NCBI GenBank assembly: GCA_945861155.1
Contig: CAMATN010000034.1
Span: 1-40,938 of the forward strand
Direction: 5' to 3'
Source of the DNA: Rhizobium sp. Q54
Lineage (GTDB): Bacteria > Pseudomonadota > Alphaproteobacteria > ATCC43930 > CGMCC-115725
Length of the DNA stretch: 40,938 nucleotides
Of the stretch, positions 9,401 through 17,473 are shown one piece after another. Every line of letters begins with the position of its first letter. Position 1 is the stretch's first letter. Position numbers and translations under genes: made by a program. The notes below the pieces were generated by a model. It searched no databases. It was not told the origin of the DNA and saw only the letters and a list, made by a program, of their open reading frames with translations.

Positions 9401-9759
9401 CACCGGAGCAACCCTGGGAACGGACCTGGGAGCAAGCACGCGACGAGCAACCCGGCCGGAACGAGCCCGAGCCCGAGGTCGCGCCGACCGCCGAAGCCGA
9501 GCAGGGCATCCCGTTTGTCAGCCCAACCGAGCGAGCAATCGAGGAAGCTGCCGCGATGGCGCATGGGGCGCCTCACCACGTGCCGCAGCCACAGGGCGAG
9601 CCGCCGCAAGCGCTGCCGGAGGCCGAGTCGCTGCATGCGCCGCCGGCGCACGGGGACCTGGCGCACGCCGCGGCGGCGCGTTCTCCCGAGGACAGTCTCA
9701 CCGTGACCGAGAAACCGGCAAACCCGCGACGGGGCTGGTGGCAACGTCTGACTCAGTAG
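6475..9759 (+). CDS. rne: ribonuclease E (RNase E/G family, degradosome scaffold)
   Basis: This is the main endoribonuclease for mRNA decay and rRNA/tRNA processing. The 1094-residue product opens with MAKRMLIDAAHPEETRVVV and an S1 domain split after about residue 85 by an acidic insertion of roughly 245 residues; the S1 fold resumes near 332 (HYKIQEVVKRRQIMLVQV). The DNase I-like catalytic Asp residues are D552 (VAIDVNSG) and D595 (IVIDFIDM), 43 apart as in E. coli D303/D346. The zinc link is C653-PHC-656. From about 760 onward the chain is disordered, with Arg clusters and Glu/Gln/Pro repeats such as RQERQERQEQ, and ends PRRGWWQRLTQ, resembling the PNPase-binding tail described in Caulobacter. 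GGGAG lies about 10 nt before the ATG. Confidence 0.96.
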   Translation: MAKRMLIDAAHPEETRVVVTGGTRLEEFDFESSTKKQVKGNIYLAKVTRVEPSLQAAFVDYGGNRHGFLAFSEIHPDYYRIPVSDRHGREFEPTDSGSSDTGIEDSGVPLAAALPEPVRLPDMTDADDEPGSDEFGETGSEPQPGGDPGEPAVPVLAQDSPADWVDASLEAAPDAAWLPAGAPEAQTYPMQFRTTTDTDAVAVSAAYPAEPGWQREDAASAGRAAASVEVVEAALREPQAIALRAAEESLVSAEIGDIAGPAYDRAAADIEPFNGEFGDTEPFEAKTVGSRGSELRDLDSGSAEPETVETLGGDEVEEVEEADAERRSRSHSSRHYKIQEVVKRRQIMLVQVAKEERGNKGAALTTYLSLAGRYCVLMPNTSRGGGVSRKIASIPDRRRLKEILEELEIPEGMGVIVRTAGAERSKAEIKRDYEYLLRLWNEIRDLTLKSTAPALIYEEGNLIKRSIRDLYTRDIDEVLVEGEEGYKTAKAFMRTLMPSHAKRVQPYRDPQIGLFHRFQIESQIDAIHSPVAQLRSGGYVVINQTEALVAIDVNSGRSTRERNIEETALRTNLEAAEEIARQLRLRDLAGLIVIDFIDMEEHRNQGAVERRLKEALKNDRARIQVGRISPFGLLEMSRQRLRPSLAEASTLPCPHCGGTGLIRSVESTALYVLRSIEEEGIRRRSAEICVYVPINVALYILNQKRESLNEIEARYGVRVMIAQDDSLIPPNFRLERLRPYGEGEAPPMRPIQAPTVIDDEEEEPDEADDQPEPPRQRERPERQERQERQEQPEGADAPPHAASETAPEEATEDERGRRRRRRRRRRPDDARPASAAEAPEAGAAAESSEATGADEDAERESESEAERRRRRRGRRGGRVRLHRDEPAETDTAETAASETIEIVSTNENERIRVETEALPPLETWSADAGFEAASLAPLAGEGSEPAPTREQNPEGDREGAREQPPEQSSERPWEQPPEQPWERTWEQARDEQPGRNEPEPEVAPTAEAEQGIPFVSPTERAIEEAAAMAHGAPHHVPQPQGEPPQALPEAESLHAPPAHGDLAHAAAARSPEDSLTVTEKPANPRRGWWQRLTQ

Positions 9760-9767
9760 GGCGCGCG

Positions 9768-11129
9768 GTGCGCGACAACAAGCGGGGGGCGGCGTTGTCC
9801 CGGCGTGCGCTGCGGACCGCCGCCGCCCTATTGCTTGTCGCCGCGATGACCGCTCTCTCGGGATCGGCGCGGGCCGGCGCGTCGTCGATTCGCGATGCCG
9901 AGATCGAGAGCGACATCCGCACGCTGTCCAGCCCGATCTGGCGCGCCGCGGGCCTCGATCCCGGCGACATCGCGGTCTATCTCATTCAAGACAGCCAGCT
10001 GAACTCGTTCGTCGCCGGCGGCCAGGCGATCTTCATCAATACCGGACTGATCCTGCGCGCGGAAACTCCGAACCAACTGATCGGCGTTATCGCTCATGAG
10101 ACCGGGCACATCACCGGCGGCCATATCCTGCGGGCCAAGCAGGCGATGCGAAATGCCAGCATCGAGACCATCATCGCGATGGTGCTGGGCACCGCCGCCT
10201 CGGTCGCCGGAGGCAGCGGGGCGCCGCTGCTCGGCGCCTACGGCGTCGGCCAGCGCTCCTTTATGCGGTTCTCGATCGCCCAGGAGGCGACGGCCGACCA
10301 TGCCGCGCTTAATTTCCTCGACCGCTCCTGCCAGTCGGCGCGCGGCCTCCTGAGATTTTTCGAAATCCTGCAAAGCAACGAATTGTTGTCCGGAGACCGC
10401 CAGGAATCGTGGGTCCACACCCATCCGCTGAATTCCCAGCGGGCCCAGTATCTGCGCGACCATGTCCAGCGGGCGCGCTGCTCCGATGCGCCGGAACCGC
10501 CCGGTTCGGCCGAGATCATGCGTCGCATCAAGATCAAGCTGCAGGCCTTCCTCGATGCACCGTCGACGACCCTGGCTTCCTATCCCGAAACCGATTCGTC
10601 GGTCACCGCGCGCTATGCAAGGGCAATCGCCTATTACCGCATCCCCGATCTCGGCCGCGCGCTGCCGGCGATCGACGGCCTGATCCGCGATTTTCCGAAC
10701 AACCCCTATTACCGCGAACTCAAGGGCCAGATGCTGTTTGAGAACGGGCGGGGTCGCGAGGCGATCCGCCCCTATGAAGACGCGGTGCGCCTGGCGCCCT
10801 CGGCGGCGCTTCTGCGGATCGCGCTGTCGCAGGTCTATATCGAGACCGGCGACCCGGTGCTCAACAAACGCGCGATTGCCCATCTCAACGACGCCAGCCG
10901 CGAGGAGGGAAGGGATAGCCAGGTCTGGCGTTTTCTCGCCGTCGCTTATGGCCGCGACAACCAGATCGGCATGGCCGCGTTGTCGATGGCCGAGCAGTCG
11001 CTCGCCACCGGCAAGAAAAAGAACGCGCTGCAGGAGGCCACCCGGGCGCAGCGATTGCTGGCCCGCAACACGCCGGCCTTTTCGCGTGCCGAGGATATTC
11101 ACCGCGAGGCGGAGCGGCTCGACGATTGA
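9768..11129 (+). CDS. M48 family periplasmic metalloprotease with TPR-like C-terminus
   Basis: This 453-residue secreted protease resembles BepA/YfgC-type enzymes that act on outer-membrane proteins. A signal peptide (Arg-rich start, RTAAALLLVAAMTALSGSARA, cut after ARA) is followed by the zincin site H110-ETGH-114 and a third ligand at Glu173 in EATADHAALNF. After about residue 250 come helical TPR-like repeats (ARAIAYYRIPDLGRALPAID, YEDAVRLAPSAALLRIALSQ). I chose the GTG at 9768 because it begins just after the rne stop (9759), has AGGG 6 nt upstream and yields a clean signal peptide. The frame is open much further back inside rne, but that is a coding shadow. The DsbA-like gene follows 47 nt later. 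Confidence 0.88.
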   Translation: MRDNKRGAALSRRALRTAAALLLVAAMTALSGSARAGASSIRDAEIESDIRTLSSPIWRAAGLDPGDIAVYLIQDSQLNSFVAGGQAIFINTGLILRAETPNQLIGVIAHETGHITGGHILRAKQAMRNASIETIIAMVLGTAASVAGGSGAPLLGAYGVGQRSFMRFSIAQEATADHAALNFLDRSCQSARGLLRFFEILQSNELLSGDRQESWVHTHPLNSQRAQYLRDHVQRARCSDAPEPPGSAEIMRRIKIKLQAFLDAPSTTLASYPETDSSVTARYARAIAYYRIPDLGRALPAIDGLIRDFPNNPYYRELKGQMLFENGRGREAIRPYEDAVRLAPSAALLRIALSQVYIETGDPVLNKRAIAHLNDASREEGRDSQVWRFLAVAYGRDNQIGMAALSMAEQSLATGKKKNALQEATRAQRLLARNTPAFSRAEDIHREAERLDD

Positions 11130-11176
11130 GGTCGCGGCCGCCGCCGCGCTCGCCACCTGCCCGAGACGGAGTTTTC

Positions 11177-11947
11177 ATGGTCATGCGGTTTTGCCTCCGA
11201 TTGCGCTCCCTGCGACGGATCGCGCTCGCCTTGTGCCTGGGTGCGGCGGGGCTCCTGCCGACGACTTTGGGGACAGCCGCCGATTTCACGCCCGAGCAGC
11301 GCCAGGCGATCGAAGCGATCGTCCGCGACTATCTGGCCAAAAACCCCGATGTAATGCTGGATGCGCTGCAAGCGGCCGAGGACAAGATCAAGGTCGAGGC
11401 GCGCGACAAGGCGTCGGCGGCGCTGGTCACCCGGCGGCACGAGCTGCTCGACGATCCTGACGCGCCGATCGCCGGCAACCCGAAGGGCGACGTCACGGTC
11501 GTCGAGTTCTTTGATTACCGGTGCCCCTATTGCAAGCAGGTGGTGCCGGCGATCGACGCGCTACTCGCCGAGGACAAGCAGCTGCGCTTTGTCTTCAAGG
11601 AATTCCCCGTGCTCGGCGCCGATTCGGTGGTCGCGGCACGCGCCGCTCTGGCATCGCGCAAGCAGGGCAAGTACGACGCAATGCACCGCGCCCTGATGAC
11701 GACGAAGGGCCAGATCAACGCAGAGGCGGTCTTCAAAATGGCGGGGTCGGTGGGTCTCGATGCCGAGCGCTTGAAACGAGACATGGCCGACCCCGAAATC
11801 GACCGGATGCTGAAGGCCAACACCAAGCTCGCCGAGGCACTGGAGATCCGCGGCACGCCGGCCTTCGTCGTCGGCGACGAGATCGTGCCCGGCGCGATCA
11901 GCCTCAACGCCCTCAAGCAGCTGATCGCCGCCGCCCGGCAAAAATAG
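11177..11947 (+). CDS. DsbA/ScsC-like periplasmic thiol:disulfide oxidoreductase
   Basis: This 256-residue protein probably catalyses disulfide formation or isomerisation in the periplasm. The N-terminus has a hydrophobic signal region (RIALALCLGAAGLLPTTLGT, cleaved near TAA). Next is a helical segment like the ScsC N-terminal domain (FTPEQRQAIEAIVRDYLAKN), then a thioredoxin fold with C116-PYC-119 and the cis-proline loop GTPAFVVGD. I start at the ATG at 11177 with GGAG 5 nt upstream; an in-frame start at 11126 overlaps the peptidase stop but adds a Pro/Arg-rich stretch ahead of the signal peptide. It is probably co-transcribed with the M48 peptidase. Confidence 0.9.
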   Translation: MVMRFCLRLRSLRRIALALCLGAAGLLPTTLGTAADFTPEQRQAIEAIVRDYLAKNPDVMLDALQAAEDKIKVEARDKASAALVTRRHELLDDPDAPIAGNPKGDVTVVEFFDYRCPYCKQVVPAIDALLAEDKQLRFVFKEFPVLGADSVVAARAALASRKQGKYDAMHRALMTTKGQINAEAVFKMAGSVGLDAERLKRDMADPEIDRMLKANTKLAEALEIRGTPAFVVGDEIVPGAISLNALKQLIAAARQK

Positions 11948-11989
11948 GGCCGCACCGACGGGCTTGGCCGGAGCACAGCCGCCCGCGGC

Positions 11990-12180
11990 GCGTCCTTCGG
12001 GACGCCCGCGTCGCGGGTTCCTCAGCTCGAGCGCGGCGGAAACTCCTGCGGCAGGGCGCGCCACTGACAGCCGGTCCACAAGAGGCCGGTCCACACAGAA
12101 TCACAACCCACTGAAATCACCCAATTCATTTTGGGCCAGACTCTCAGGAGCGCCACAAAGGGGCGCGTCTCGAAGGACGC
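11990..12180. repeat. inverted repeat pair, GCGTCCTTCG family
   Basis: The left arm at about 11990-12025 begins GCGTCCTTCGGGACGC and ends in TCCTCAG. The right arm at about 12143-12180 begins CTCAGGAGCG and ends GCGTCTCGAAGGACGC. They are imperfect inverted copies separated by about 115 nt. Each arm can also fold on itself (GCGTC...GACGC). This resembles the interspersed repeats common in alphaproteobacterial genomes. It fills most of the 308-nt gap between the DsbA-like and DUF2244 genes. Confidence 0.7.
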
Positions 12181-12255
12181 ACGAGGATTACCCAGCTTGA
12201 AACTGAGACACTACCGGGCTTTGCGCCGATGCCCCGCGCGTCCTATCTTCGGCGC

Positions 12256-12780
12256 ATGAACGCGACCGCCGGCATCTTTTTCGAGCGCGTGTTGCAGCCG
12301 CATCGCAGCCTGCCCATGAGCGGCTTTCGGCTGCTAACGTTGCTGCTCGGCCTCGTCAGCCTGGCGATGGGCGTCGGCTTCATGGCGATCGGCGCCTGGC
12401 CGGTTTGCGGTTTTTTCGGGCTCGACGTCGCGTTGCTCTACCTGGCCTTCCGCATCAGCTATCGCAGCGCCCGGCAGCGCGAGATATTGCGGCTTTCCGG
12501 CGACGATTTCACGGTCGAGCAGGTCAGCGTCCGCGGCGAGCGCGTGATCTGGCGCTTTCAGCCGTTCTGGCTGCGCGTCGTCATTGAAGAGCGCCCGAAC
12601 GAGTCGAGCCGGCTGCTCGTCGCCTCGCACGGCAGGAGCCTCGTCATCGGCGACTTCCTGCCGGCGCCAACGCGGCGCGAACTCGCGTCCTCTCTGCGCG
12701 AGGCGCTGCTGCGCTGGCGCGCCGCCCTCAACCCCCAATCCGACGGGAGCAAGCTAAACGAGGCGGGCGGCGCGCCCTAG
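12256..12780 (+). CDS. DUF2244 family membrane protein
   Basis: This 174-residue protein has the DUF2244 layout. A short N-terminus (FFERVLQPHRSLPMSGFR) is followed by two membrane helices (about residues 28-46 and 50-67, LLTLLLGLVSLAMGVGFMAI and WPVCGFFGLDVALLYLAF). A cytoplasmic beta-rich tail contains EILRLSGDDFTVEQV and SLVIGDFLPAPTRRELASSL. The function is unknown; in other alphaproteobacteria it often sits near cytochrome oxidase or nth genes, but not here. The start is uncertain: 12256 begins MNATAG, and 12229 adds nine residues; neither has a good ribosome site. Its stop is 2 nt from the stop of the convergent cupin gene. Confidence 0.8.
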   Translation: MNATAGIFFERVLQPHRSLPMSGFRLLTLLLGLVSLAMGVGFMAIGAWPVCGFFGLDVALLYLAFRISYRSARQREILRLSGDDFTVEQVSVRGERVIWRFQPFWLRVVIEERPNESSRLLVASHGRSLVIGDFLPAPTRRELASSLREALLRWRAALNPQSDGSKLNEAGGAP

Positions 12781-12782
12781 GC

Positions 12783-13208
12783 TCAGCCGCCGCTCGCCGG
12801 CGCGGCGTATTCCTCGTCGCTGACGTGGTTGCCCCAGGCGGTGCCCTGCCCCTGCTCGCCGGCTTCCGACAGCGCCAGATGGGCGAACAGCCGATCGGGC
12901 GAAGCGCCGTGCCAGTGCAACGTATCGGGCGGGATGTTGACCGTATCGCCGGGGTTCAGCACTTGCGGCTTCTCGCCCTGGAAGCAGATGCGGCCGACCC
13001 CCGACAGGCAAAACAGCGTCTGCCCGACCGGATGGGCGTGCCACGCGGTGCGCGCGCCCGGTGTAAAGGTCACGACCGACCCGCCCATCCGCGACGGCGA
13101 CTCGGCGGTGATGACCGGATCCTGGAACACAACGCCGGTGAACGTCTCGGCGGCGCCCCGCCTCGTGGTGCGCGCCCCGGCGCGAATGACTCCGGCTTTG
13201 ACTGGCAT
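12783..13208 (-). CDS. cupin domain protein (quercetinase/YP-type, metal-binding)
   Basis: This is a 141-residue single-domain cupin. Motif 1 is WHAHPVGQTLFCLSGVGRI and motif 2 is LNPGDTVNIPPDTLHWHGAS, with the His-x-His and later His ligands present, so metal binding is likely. It resembles small cupins often annotated near carboxymuconolactone decarboxylases or alcohol dehydrogenases. I chose the start at 13208 because AAGGAGAAAG lies just upstream; the longer open frame has no family sequence. It is divergent from the DUF72 gene with 48 nt between starts, so the two promoters must overlap or be very short. The substrate is unknown. Confidence 0.85.
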   Translation of the reverse strand: MPVKAGVIRAGARTTRRGAAETFTGVVFQDPVITAESPSRMGGSVVTFTPGARTAWHAHPVGQTLFCLSGVGRICFQGEKPQVLNPGDTVNIPPDTLHWHGASPDRLFAHLALSEAGEQGQGTAWGNHVSDEEYAAPASGG

Positions 13209-13256
13209 GGCTTTCTCCTTGTTTGATGGCCGGTCCAGTTTACAACTGAATGAGCC

Positions 13257-14075
13257 ATGAAAAACAGCGGCGCCATTCGCATCGGCATCGGCGGCTGGGT
13301 ATTTCCGCCGTGGCGCGGCAGCTTCTACCCAGCGGGGCTGCGCCAGGCCGACGAACTCGCCCATGCCAGCCGGCGCGTCACGGGAATCGAGATCAACGGC
13401 ACCTTCTACCGCACCCAAATCCCATCGACATTTCGCAAGTGGCGCGACGAGACCCCCGACGATTTCGTCTTTTCGATGAAGGGGCTGCGCTATGTCACCC
13501 AGCGCGCCGATCTCGCGGCTTCCGGCCCGTCGCTTGAGCGCTTCTTCGCCAGCGGCTTGACCGAGCTCGGCGACAAGCTCGGCCCGGTGCTATGGCAATT
13601 CGCACCGTTCAAGCAATTCGACGAAGCGGATTTCGCCGCCTTTCTCGAATTGTTGCCGCACGAGATCGCGGGAAGGGCGATCCGCCACGTCGTCGAGGTG
13701 CGCCACCCGAGCTTCCGCGCCCCGGCCTTCTTCGACCTCTTACGCGGCCACCGCATCGCCGTCGCGCTGGTCGACGACGCCAAACACCCTTCCTTCGACG
13801 AATTGACCGCCGATTTCGCCTATCTCCGCCTGCGCTGCTGCGCCGAAGACGAACCCACCGGCTACCCCCCTGCCGCCCTCGACCACTGGGCCGAGCAGCT
13901 CGGCGCCTGGTCCGCCGAAGGCCGCGACTGCTTCCTCTACTTCATCAACGGCGCCAAAATACGCGCCCCCGCCGCGGCGCAAGCGCTGATCGAGCGGCTG
14001 GAGGCGATCACGGCCTCGGGAGCGTCTCGTGGTGTCATTTGCGCTGATGCGACGTCACCGATCGGTTCCGTTTAG
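13257..14075 (+). CDS. DUF72 (YecE-like) TIM-barrel protein
   Basis: This 272-residue protein has the DUF72 signature: IRIGIGGWVFPPWRGSFYP at the N-terminus, then IEINGTFYRTQIPSTFRKW, FSMKGLRYVTQ, LGPVLWQFAPFKQFDE, VEVRHPSF and a C-terminal YFINGAKIRAPAAAQAL. The fold is a TIM barrel related to metal-dependent sugar isomerases, and the biochemical role is not established. Length is normal. Its TAG (14073-14075) overlaps the TAA of the convergent FkbM gene (14072-14074), so the two 3' ends share bases. Confidence 0.92.
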   Translation: MKNSGAIRIGIGGWVFPPWRGSFYPAGLRQADELAHASRRVTGIEINGTFYRTQIPSTFRKWRDETPDDFVFSMKGLRYVTQRADLAASGPSLERFFASGLTELGDKLGPVLWQFAPFKQFDEADFAAFLELLPHEIAGRAIRHVVEVRHPSFRAPAFFDLLRGHRIAVALVDDAKHPSFDELTADFAYLRLRCCAEDEPTGYPPAALDHWAEQLGAWSAEGRDCFLYFINGAKIRAPAAAQALIERLEAITASGASRGVICADATSPIGSV

Positions 14076-15118
14076 TAGACTTCGACTTGATCCAGATGGA
14101 GGTAGTTCGCCTCGGCAAGCATAATTCGCACGAATTGCGCGGTCCGTCCGCCCACGAGTACCTGTAGGGGTCTGCCCCACAGCCCGCCAAAAAGACGTCC
14201 ACGTTGGGTATGCACCTCGCTCCAGGCTTTTCCGTCATTTGATATCTGGACCGTCAAATGCCGCGCACGATCAAAACACGCATCCAGGCGATTAAACACC
14301 CGAATTTCACGCAAACTGCGGATATCGCCGAGATCGACCTCCCACCACGGATTGTCCTCCAGCTGTGTATGAAAGCCGAAGCCGCCCGTCAATATCCCGT
14401 TGTTCCCGCCCTGCGCACCTTGCCCCGTGTAGTCGCTGCTAAGGCGGGCTGGTCTGTGAAGGGCCAGGTTTTCATCGTTATCGTATGCGCGCCACGCCGT
14501 CTTTCGTACGAAAAGCGCGTCCCCCCACTCACCCGCGTAAAAGTGAAGCCAATTCACCACGAAGCCTAACCCGCGGAGAAATTCTTCAATCTCGCGATAA
14601 GTACAGCCGCCGTCGTATAACGGGTAGTGGCAAACCTCGGCAAATACCGCATCAACCTTCTGTAAAACTTTCGTTGCACCCTTCAGGACCTTGAGTTCGG
14701 AACCTTGAGTGTCGAGCACCAGAAGATCAAAGCGCGCATCGGGAAAGCGGCTGCTGATCAGCAAGTCAAGTGTGGTTGTCAGGAGCCGTTCTGTGTTTGT
14801 ATAAGTGATGTCAGGATAAAGTCGGGCGTGTTCACCAAGGGGAAAGATGCTGGATGACGCGCCCTCGTTATTCGAAACATGGAACTCAACCAAATCGCCG
14901 TCAACGTCGGAACACAAGGCCTGGACTGCGACATGGCCAGGAAAATTACATACATGCGCCTGGAGTCTGTCGAATATGCCAGGTATCGGTTCGACATAGA
15001 CGCAGATATCGGGCCGGACAGCGTCATAGATCTCGGCCTCTTGACCAATATTCGCACCGACGTGGATGATGCCGGCCGGCTCAAAGCAGAGACACCTAAG
15101 CAATTCGACGGGGTTCAT
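14072..15118 (-). CDS. FkbM-family methyltransferase fused to an F5/8 type C (discoidin) domain
   Basis: Residues 1-210 are an FkbM-type SAM-dependent methyltransferase: SAM motif I IIHVGANIGQEAE (17-29), acidic residue E43 in YVEPIP, and LLVLDTQGSELKVLKG (132-147). Residues 217-348 are an F5/8C/discoidin beta-sandwich: NLALHRPARLSS, then WWEVDLGDIRSLREIRVFNR, a later SNDGKAWSEV, and a final LDQVEVY. Discoidin domains usually bind glycans or lipids, so the protein may methylate a sugar on a surface polymer. No signal peptide is visible. The DNA is visibly less GC-rich, with more AT-ending codons, than both neighbours, which suggests transfer. The ATG at 15118 lacks a strong ribosome site. Confidence 0.88.
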   Translation of the reverse strand: MNPVELLRCLCFEPAGIIHVGANIGQEAEIYDAVRPDICVYVEPIPGIFDRLQAHVCNFPGHVAVQALCSDVDGDLVEFHVSNNEGASSSIFPLGEHARLYPDITYTNTERLLTTTLDLLISSRFPDARFDLLVLDTQGSELKVLKGATKVLQKVDAVFAEVCHYPLYDGGCTYREIEEFLRGLGFVVNWLHFYAGEWGDALFVRKTAWRAYDNDENLALHRPARLSSDYTGQGAQGGNNGILTGGFGFHTQLEDNPWWEVDLGDIRSLREIRVFNRLDACFDRARHLTVQISNDGKAWSEVHTQRGRLFGGLWGRPLQVLVGGRTAQFVRIMLAEANYLHLDQVEVY

Positions 15119-15179
15119 TGAGGGAACTCTATTAAATCACACTCAGCCAGCCGTCCGCATTCAGCCGGCAGCACCGCGC

Positions 15180-16163
15180 TCATTCCGCCGCTTGCGTCAC
15201 GGGACGGCGCTTCGCCGGCTTCGGCCAGCGGGCGGCGACCCGCGGCAATACCTCGTCGATCAGCCGCTTGGTCTGGGCCATGATCTCGTCGTCGCCCTTG
15301 GCGGCCGGACGCAGGATGAATTTCGACACGCCGGCGTCGACATAGTCGGCGATGCGCGCGACGATCGCCTCGGCGTCGCCGATCGCGAAATAATGCTCGG
15401 GATCGCGCCCGGTGCGCTTCCTGTAGGCGTCGAACAACGGCGCCAGGGCCGGATCATCGGCCCCGCCGAAGCGGAACGGGATGCCGGCGCCGTAATGATC
15501 GTCGTCGATCGGGCGGCCCTCCGCGGCCGAAGCGGCGCGGATCGCGGCCACCACGACCGCGGCCTGCGCCGGCGTCTCGGGCCCCGCCTGCCAGCCCGTG
15601 CCGAGCCTCGCGGTGCGCCGGATCGCCGCCTCCGACGACCCGCCGATCCACATCGGCAGATCGGGCTGCACCGGTTTGGGCGACAGCGAGGCGCCCGACA
15701 AGTGGTAATGCACGCCCTCGAAATCGACCTTATCCTGCGACCACAGCAGCCGTATCACCTCGAGCCCCTCGTCGGTCTTGCGGCCGCGCGTCTTGGGGTC
15801 GAGGTTGAGGGTCTTCCATTCCGGCCCCAGCGGGCTGCCGATGCCGAAAGCCGGCAGCAGCCGCCCATCGGACAAAAAATCGATCGTCGCGCATTGCCGC
15901 GCCACCAAGACCGCATCGCGCATCGCCAGCGACAGCACGTTGACGCCGAACTTGATGCGCCGCGTGCGCCCGGCCAATGCCGCCATCACGCTCATGCATT
16001 CGAGGAACGGCGTCGGGCTGACCAGCCGGTCGGTCTGCCAGATCGAATCGACGCCGCCCGCCTCGCACAGATCGACCCAGCGCCAATAGGAAGCCGCGCC
16101 GGAAAACGGGAACTCCATCAGCCCGACCCCGATGGCGACCTTCTTGGGGACGTTGTTCGGCAT
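15180..16163 (-). CDS. LLM class (luciferase-like) flavin oxidoreductase
   Basis: This 327-residue protein has a bacterial-luciferase-like TIM barrel. Landmarks are VGLMEFPFSGAASYWRWVDL, GGVDSIWQTDRLVSPTPFLE, IKFGVNVLSL, FLSDGRLLPAFGIGSPLGPE and LPMWIGGSSEAAIRRTARLG. Such enzymes use reduced FMN or coenzyme F420; the sequence alone does not decide which, nor the substrate. AGGAG lies 9 nt before the ATG at 16163. It is divergent from a second LLM gene, with repeat C1 in the gap. The two are paralogues only at the fold level. Confidence 0.9.
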   Translation of the reverse strand: MPNNVPKKVAIGVGLMEFPFSGAASYWRWVDLCEAGGVDSIWQTDRLVSPTPFLECMSVMAALAGRTRRIKFGVNVLSLAMRDAVLVARQCATIDFLSDGRLLPAFGIGSPLGPEWKTLNLDPKTRGRKTDEGLEVIRLLWSQDKVDFEGVHYHLSGASLSPKPVQPDLPMWIGGSSEAAIRRTARLGTGWQAGPETPAQAAVVVAAIRAASAAEGRPIDDDHYGAGIPFRFGGADDPALAPLFDAYRKRTGRDPEHYFAIGDAEAIVARIADYVDAGVSKFILRPAAKGDDEIMAQTKRLIDEVLPRVAARWPKPAKRRPVTQAAE

Positions 16164-16235
16164 GGCGACTGGCTCCTTGTCTGTCGCGGCGAACTATGGC
16201 CCGATCGAGGGCAGATTGCCCAGCACCCTTCGGCT

Positions 16236-16324
16236 TGTCATTGCGAAGAGCCGCAGGCGACGACGCAATCCCGATGGGTAGGGCACCGGCGGCGCGAGAT
16301 TGTTTCGCTCCGCTCGCAATGACA
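16236..16324. repeat. palindromic repeat, family C copy 1
   Basis: This 89-bp element begins TGTCATTGCGAAGAGCCG and ends CGCTCCGCTCGCAATGACA, giving long imperfect inverted ends. It shares its outer TGTCAT/ATGACA with family A and B elements but has a different interior. It lies between two divergently transcribed LLM genes and ends about 20 nt before the ATG at 16346. Another copy is at 36975-37060. Confidence 0.85.
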
Positions 16325-16345
16325 TGGACGCGGGGAGAATAGGCG

Positions 16346-17380
16346 ATGCGCGTGTTCACGACGGTGCCGCAGCAGGATTTGCGCCGGGTCGGCGCCGCGG
16401 CGCGATCCGCCGAAGCGGAAGGCTATGACGGCATCATCGCGATGGAGAACCAGCACGACCCGTTCCTGGCGCTGGCCGTGGCCGGGGCGGCGACTGAGCG
16501 GGTCGAACTGCACACCGGCGTCGCGATCGCCTTTGCCCGCACCCCGATGGCGGTGGCGCAGGTCGGCTGGGACCTCGCCGGCTCGACCGGCGGGCGCTTT
16601 GTGATCGGGCTCGGCTCGCAGGTGCGCGCCCATAACGAGCGCCGCTTCTCGGTGCCGTGGACCCCGCCGGCGCCGCGCATGCGCGAATATGTCCAGGTGC
16701 TGCGCGCGATCTGGCAATGCTGGAAGACTGGCGACAAACCCGCCTACGAGGGCCAGCATTACAAATTCACGCTGATGACGCCGAATTTCACGCCGCCGCC
16801 GATCGACGCCCCGGCACCGGCCGTGATGATCGCGGCGGTCGGCCCGGCGATGCTGAGGGTCGCCGCCGAGGAATGCGACGGGGTCAAGCTGCACGGCTTC
16901 TGCACCAGGAAATACCTGACCGACGCGATCATGCCGAAGATCGAGGCCGGGCTCGCCAAATCCGGCCGCCCGCGCGCGCAATACGAGATTTCCGGCGGCG
17001 GGTTTCTGGCGACCGGCCCCGACGACGAGAGCGTCGCCCGCCGCTTCGAATGGGTGCGCCAGCGCGTCGCTTTTTACGGCTCGACCCCGGCCTATTACCC
17101 GGTGCTGGCGGTGCATGGCCTCGAAGACCTCGGCCTCAAGCTCAACGCGCTGGTGCGCCAGGGCAAATGGACCGAGATGGCCCAGGAAGTGCCCGATGAC
17201 GTGGCGCTGCTGTTCGCCGCCGTCGGCCGCCACGACGAGATCGTCGGCGCGATCGAACGCCGCTTCGGCGGCCTCGCCGACTCCCTCACCCTGCGCGGCG
17301 ACGGCGTCGGCGAGGTGCCGCCCGGCCTCGTCCAAGACATAAGCCGCCTGCCGCACCAATTCCGCGGGTTGCCGCGGTAA
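16346..17380 (+). CDS. LLM class oxidoreductase, TIGR03617-like
   Basis: This 344-residue luciferase-like protein has YDGIIAMENQHDPFLALAVA, VELHTGVAIAFARTPMAVAQ, GRFVIGLGSQVRAHNERRFS, then YVQVLRAIWQCWKTGDKPAY, and VMIAAVGPAMLRVAAEECDG. The set RAHNERRFS...PRMREYV...FYGSTPAYYPVL resembles the TIGR03617 F420-linked group, but cofactor and substrate are inferred. GGGGAG lies about 11 nt before the ATG. No flavin reductase or F420 gene is seen in the window. Confidence 0.9.
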   Translation: MRVFTTVPQQDLRRVGAAARSAEAEGYDGIIAMENQHDPFLALAVAGAATERVELHTGVAIAFARTPMAVAQVGWDLAGSTGGRFVIGLGSQVRAHNERRFSVPWTPPAPRMREYVQVLRAIWQCWKTGDKPAYEGQHYKFTLMTPNFTPPPIDAPAPAVMIAAVGPAMLRVAAEECDGVKLHGFCTRKYLTDAIMPKIEAGLAKSGRPRAQYEISGGGFLATGPDDESVARRFEWVRQRVAFYGSTPAYYPVLAVHGLEDLGLKLNALVRQGKWTEMAQEVPDDVALLFAAVGRHDEIVGAIERRFGGLADSLTLRGDGVGEVPPGLVQDISRLPHQFRGLPR

Positions 17381-17473
17381 CGTAGCTTATCGACCGATCG
17401 GCAGGGACAGCCGGGGCCTCGATCGGCAATCAGCTTTGATCCGCAAGCGGTCGTCAGCGCGGCAGGGGAACCG

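Noticed and set aside
9243-9767. N-terminal extension of the M48 peptidase frame into rne
   Set aside because: It overlaps the rne tail in another frame, is Arg/Ala-rich, and would place the signal peptide about 175 residues inside the protein.
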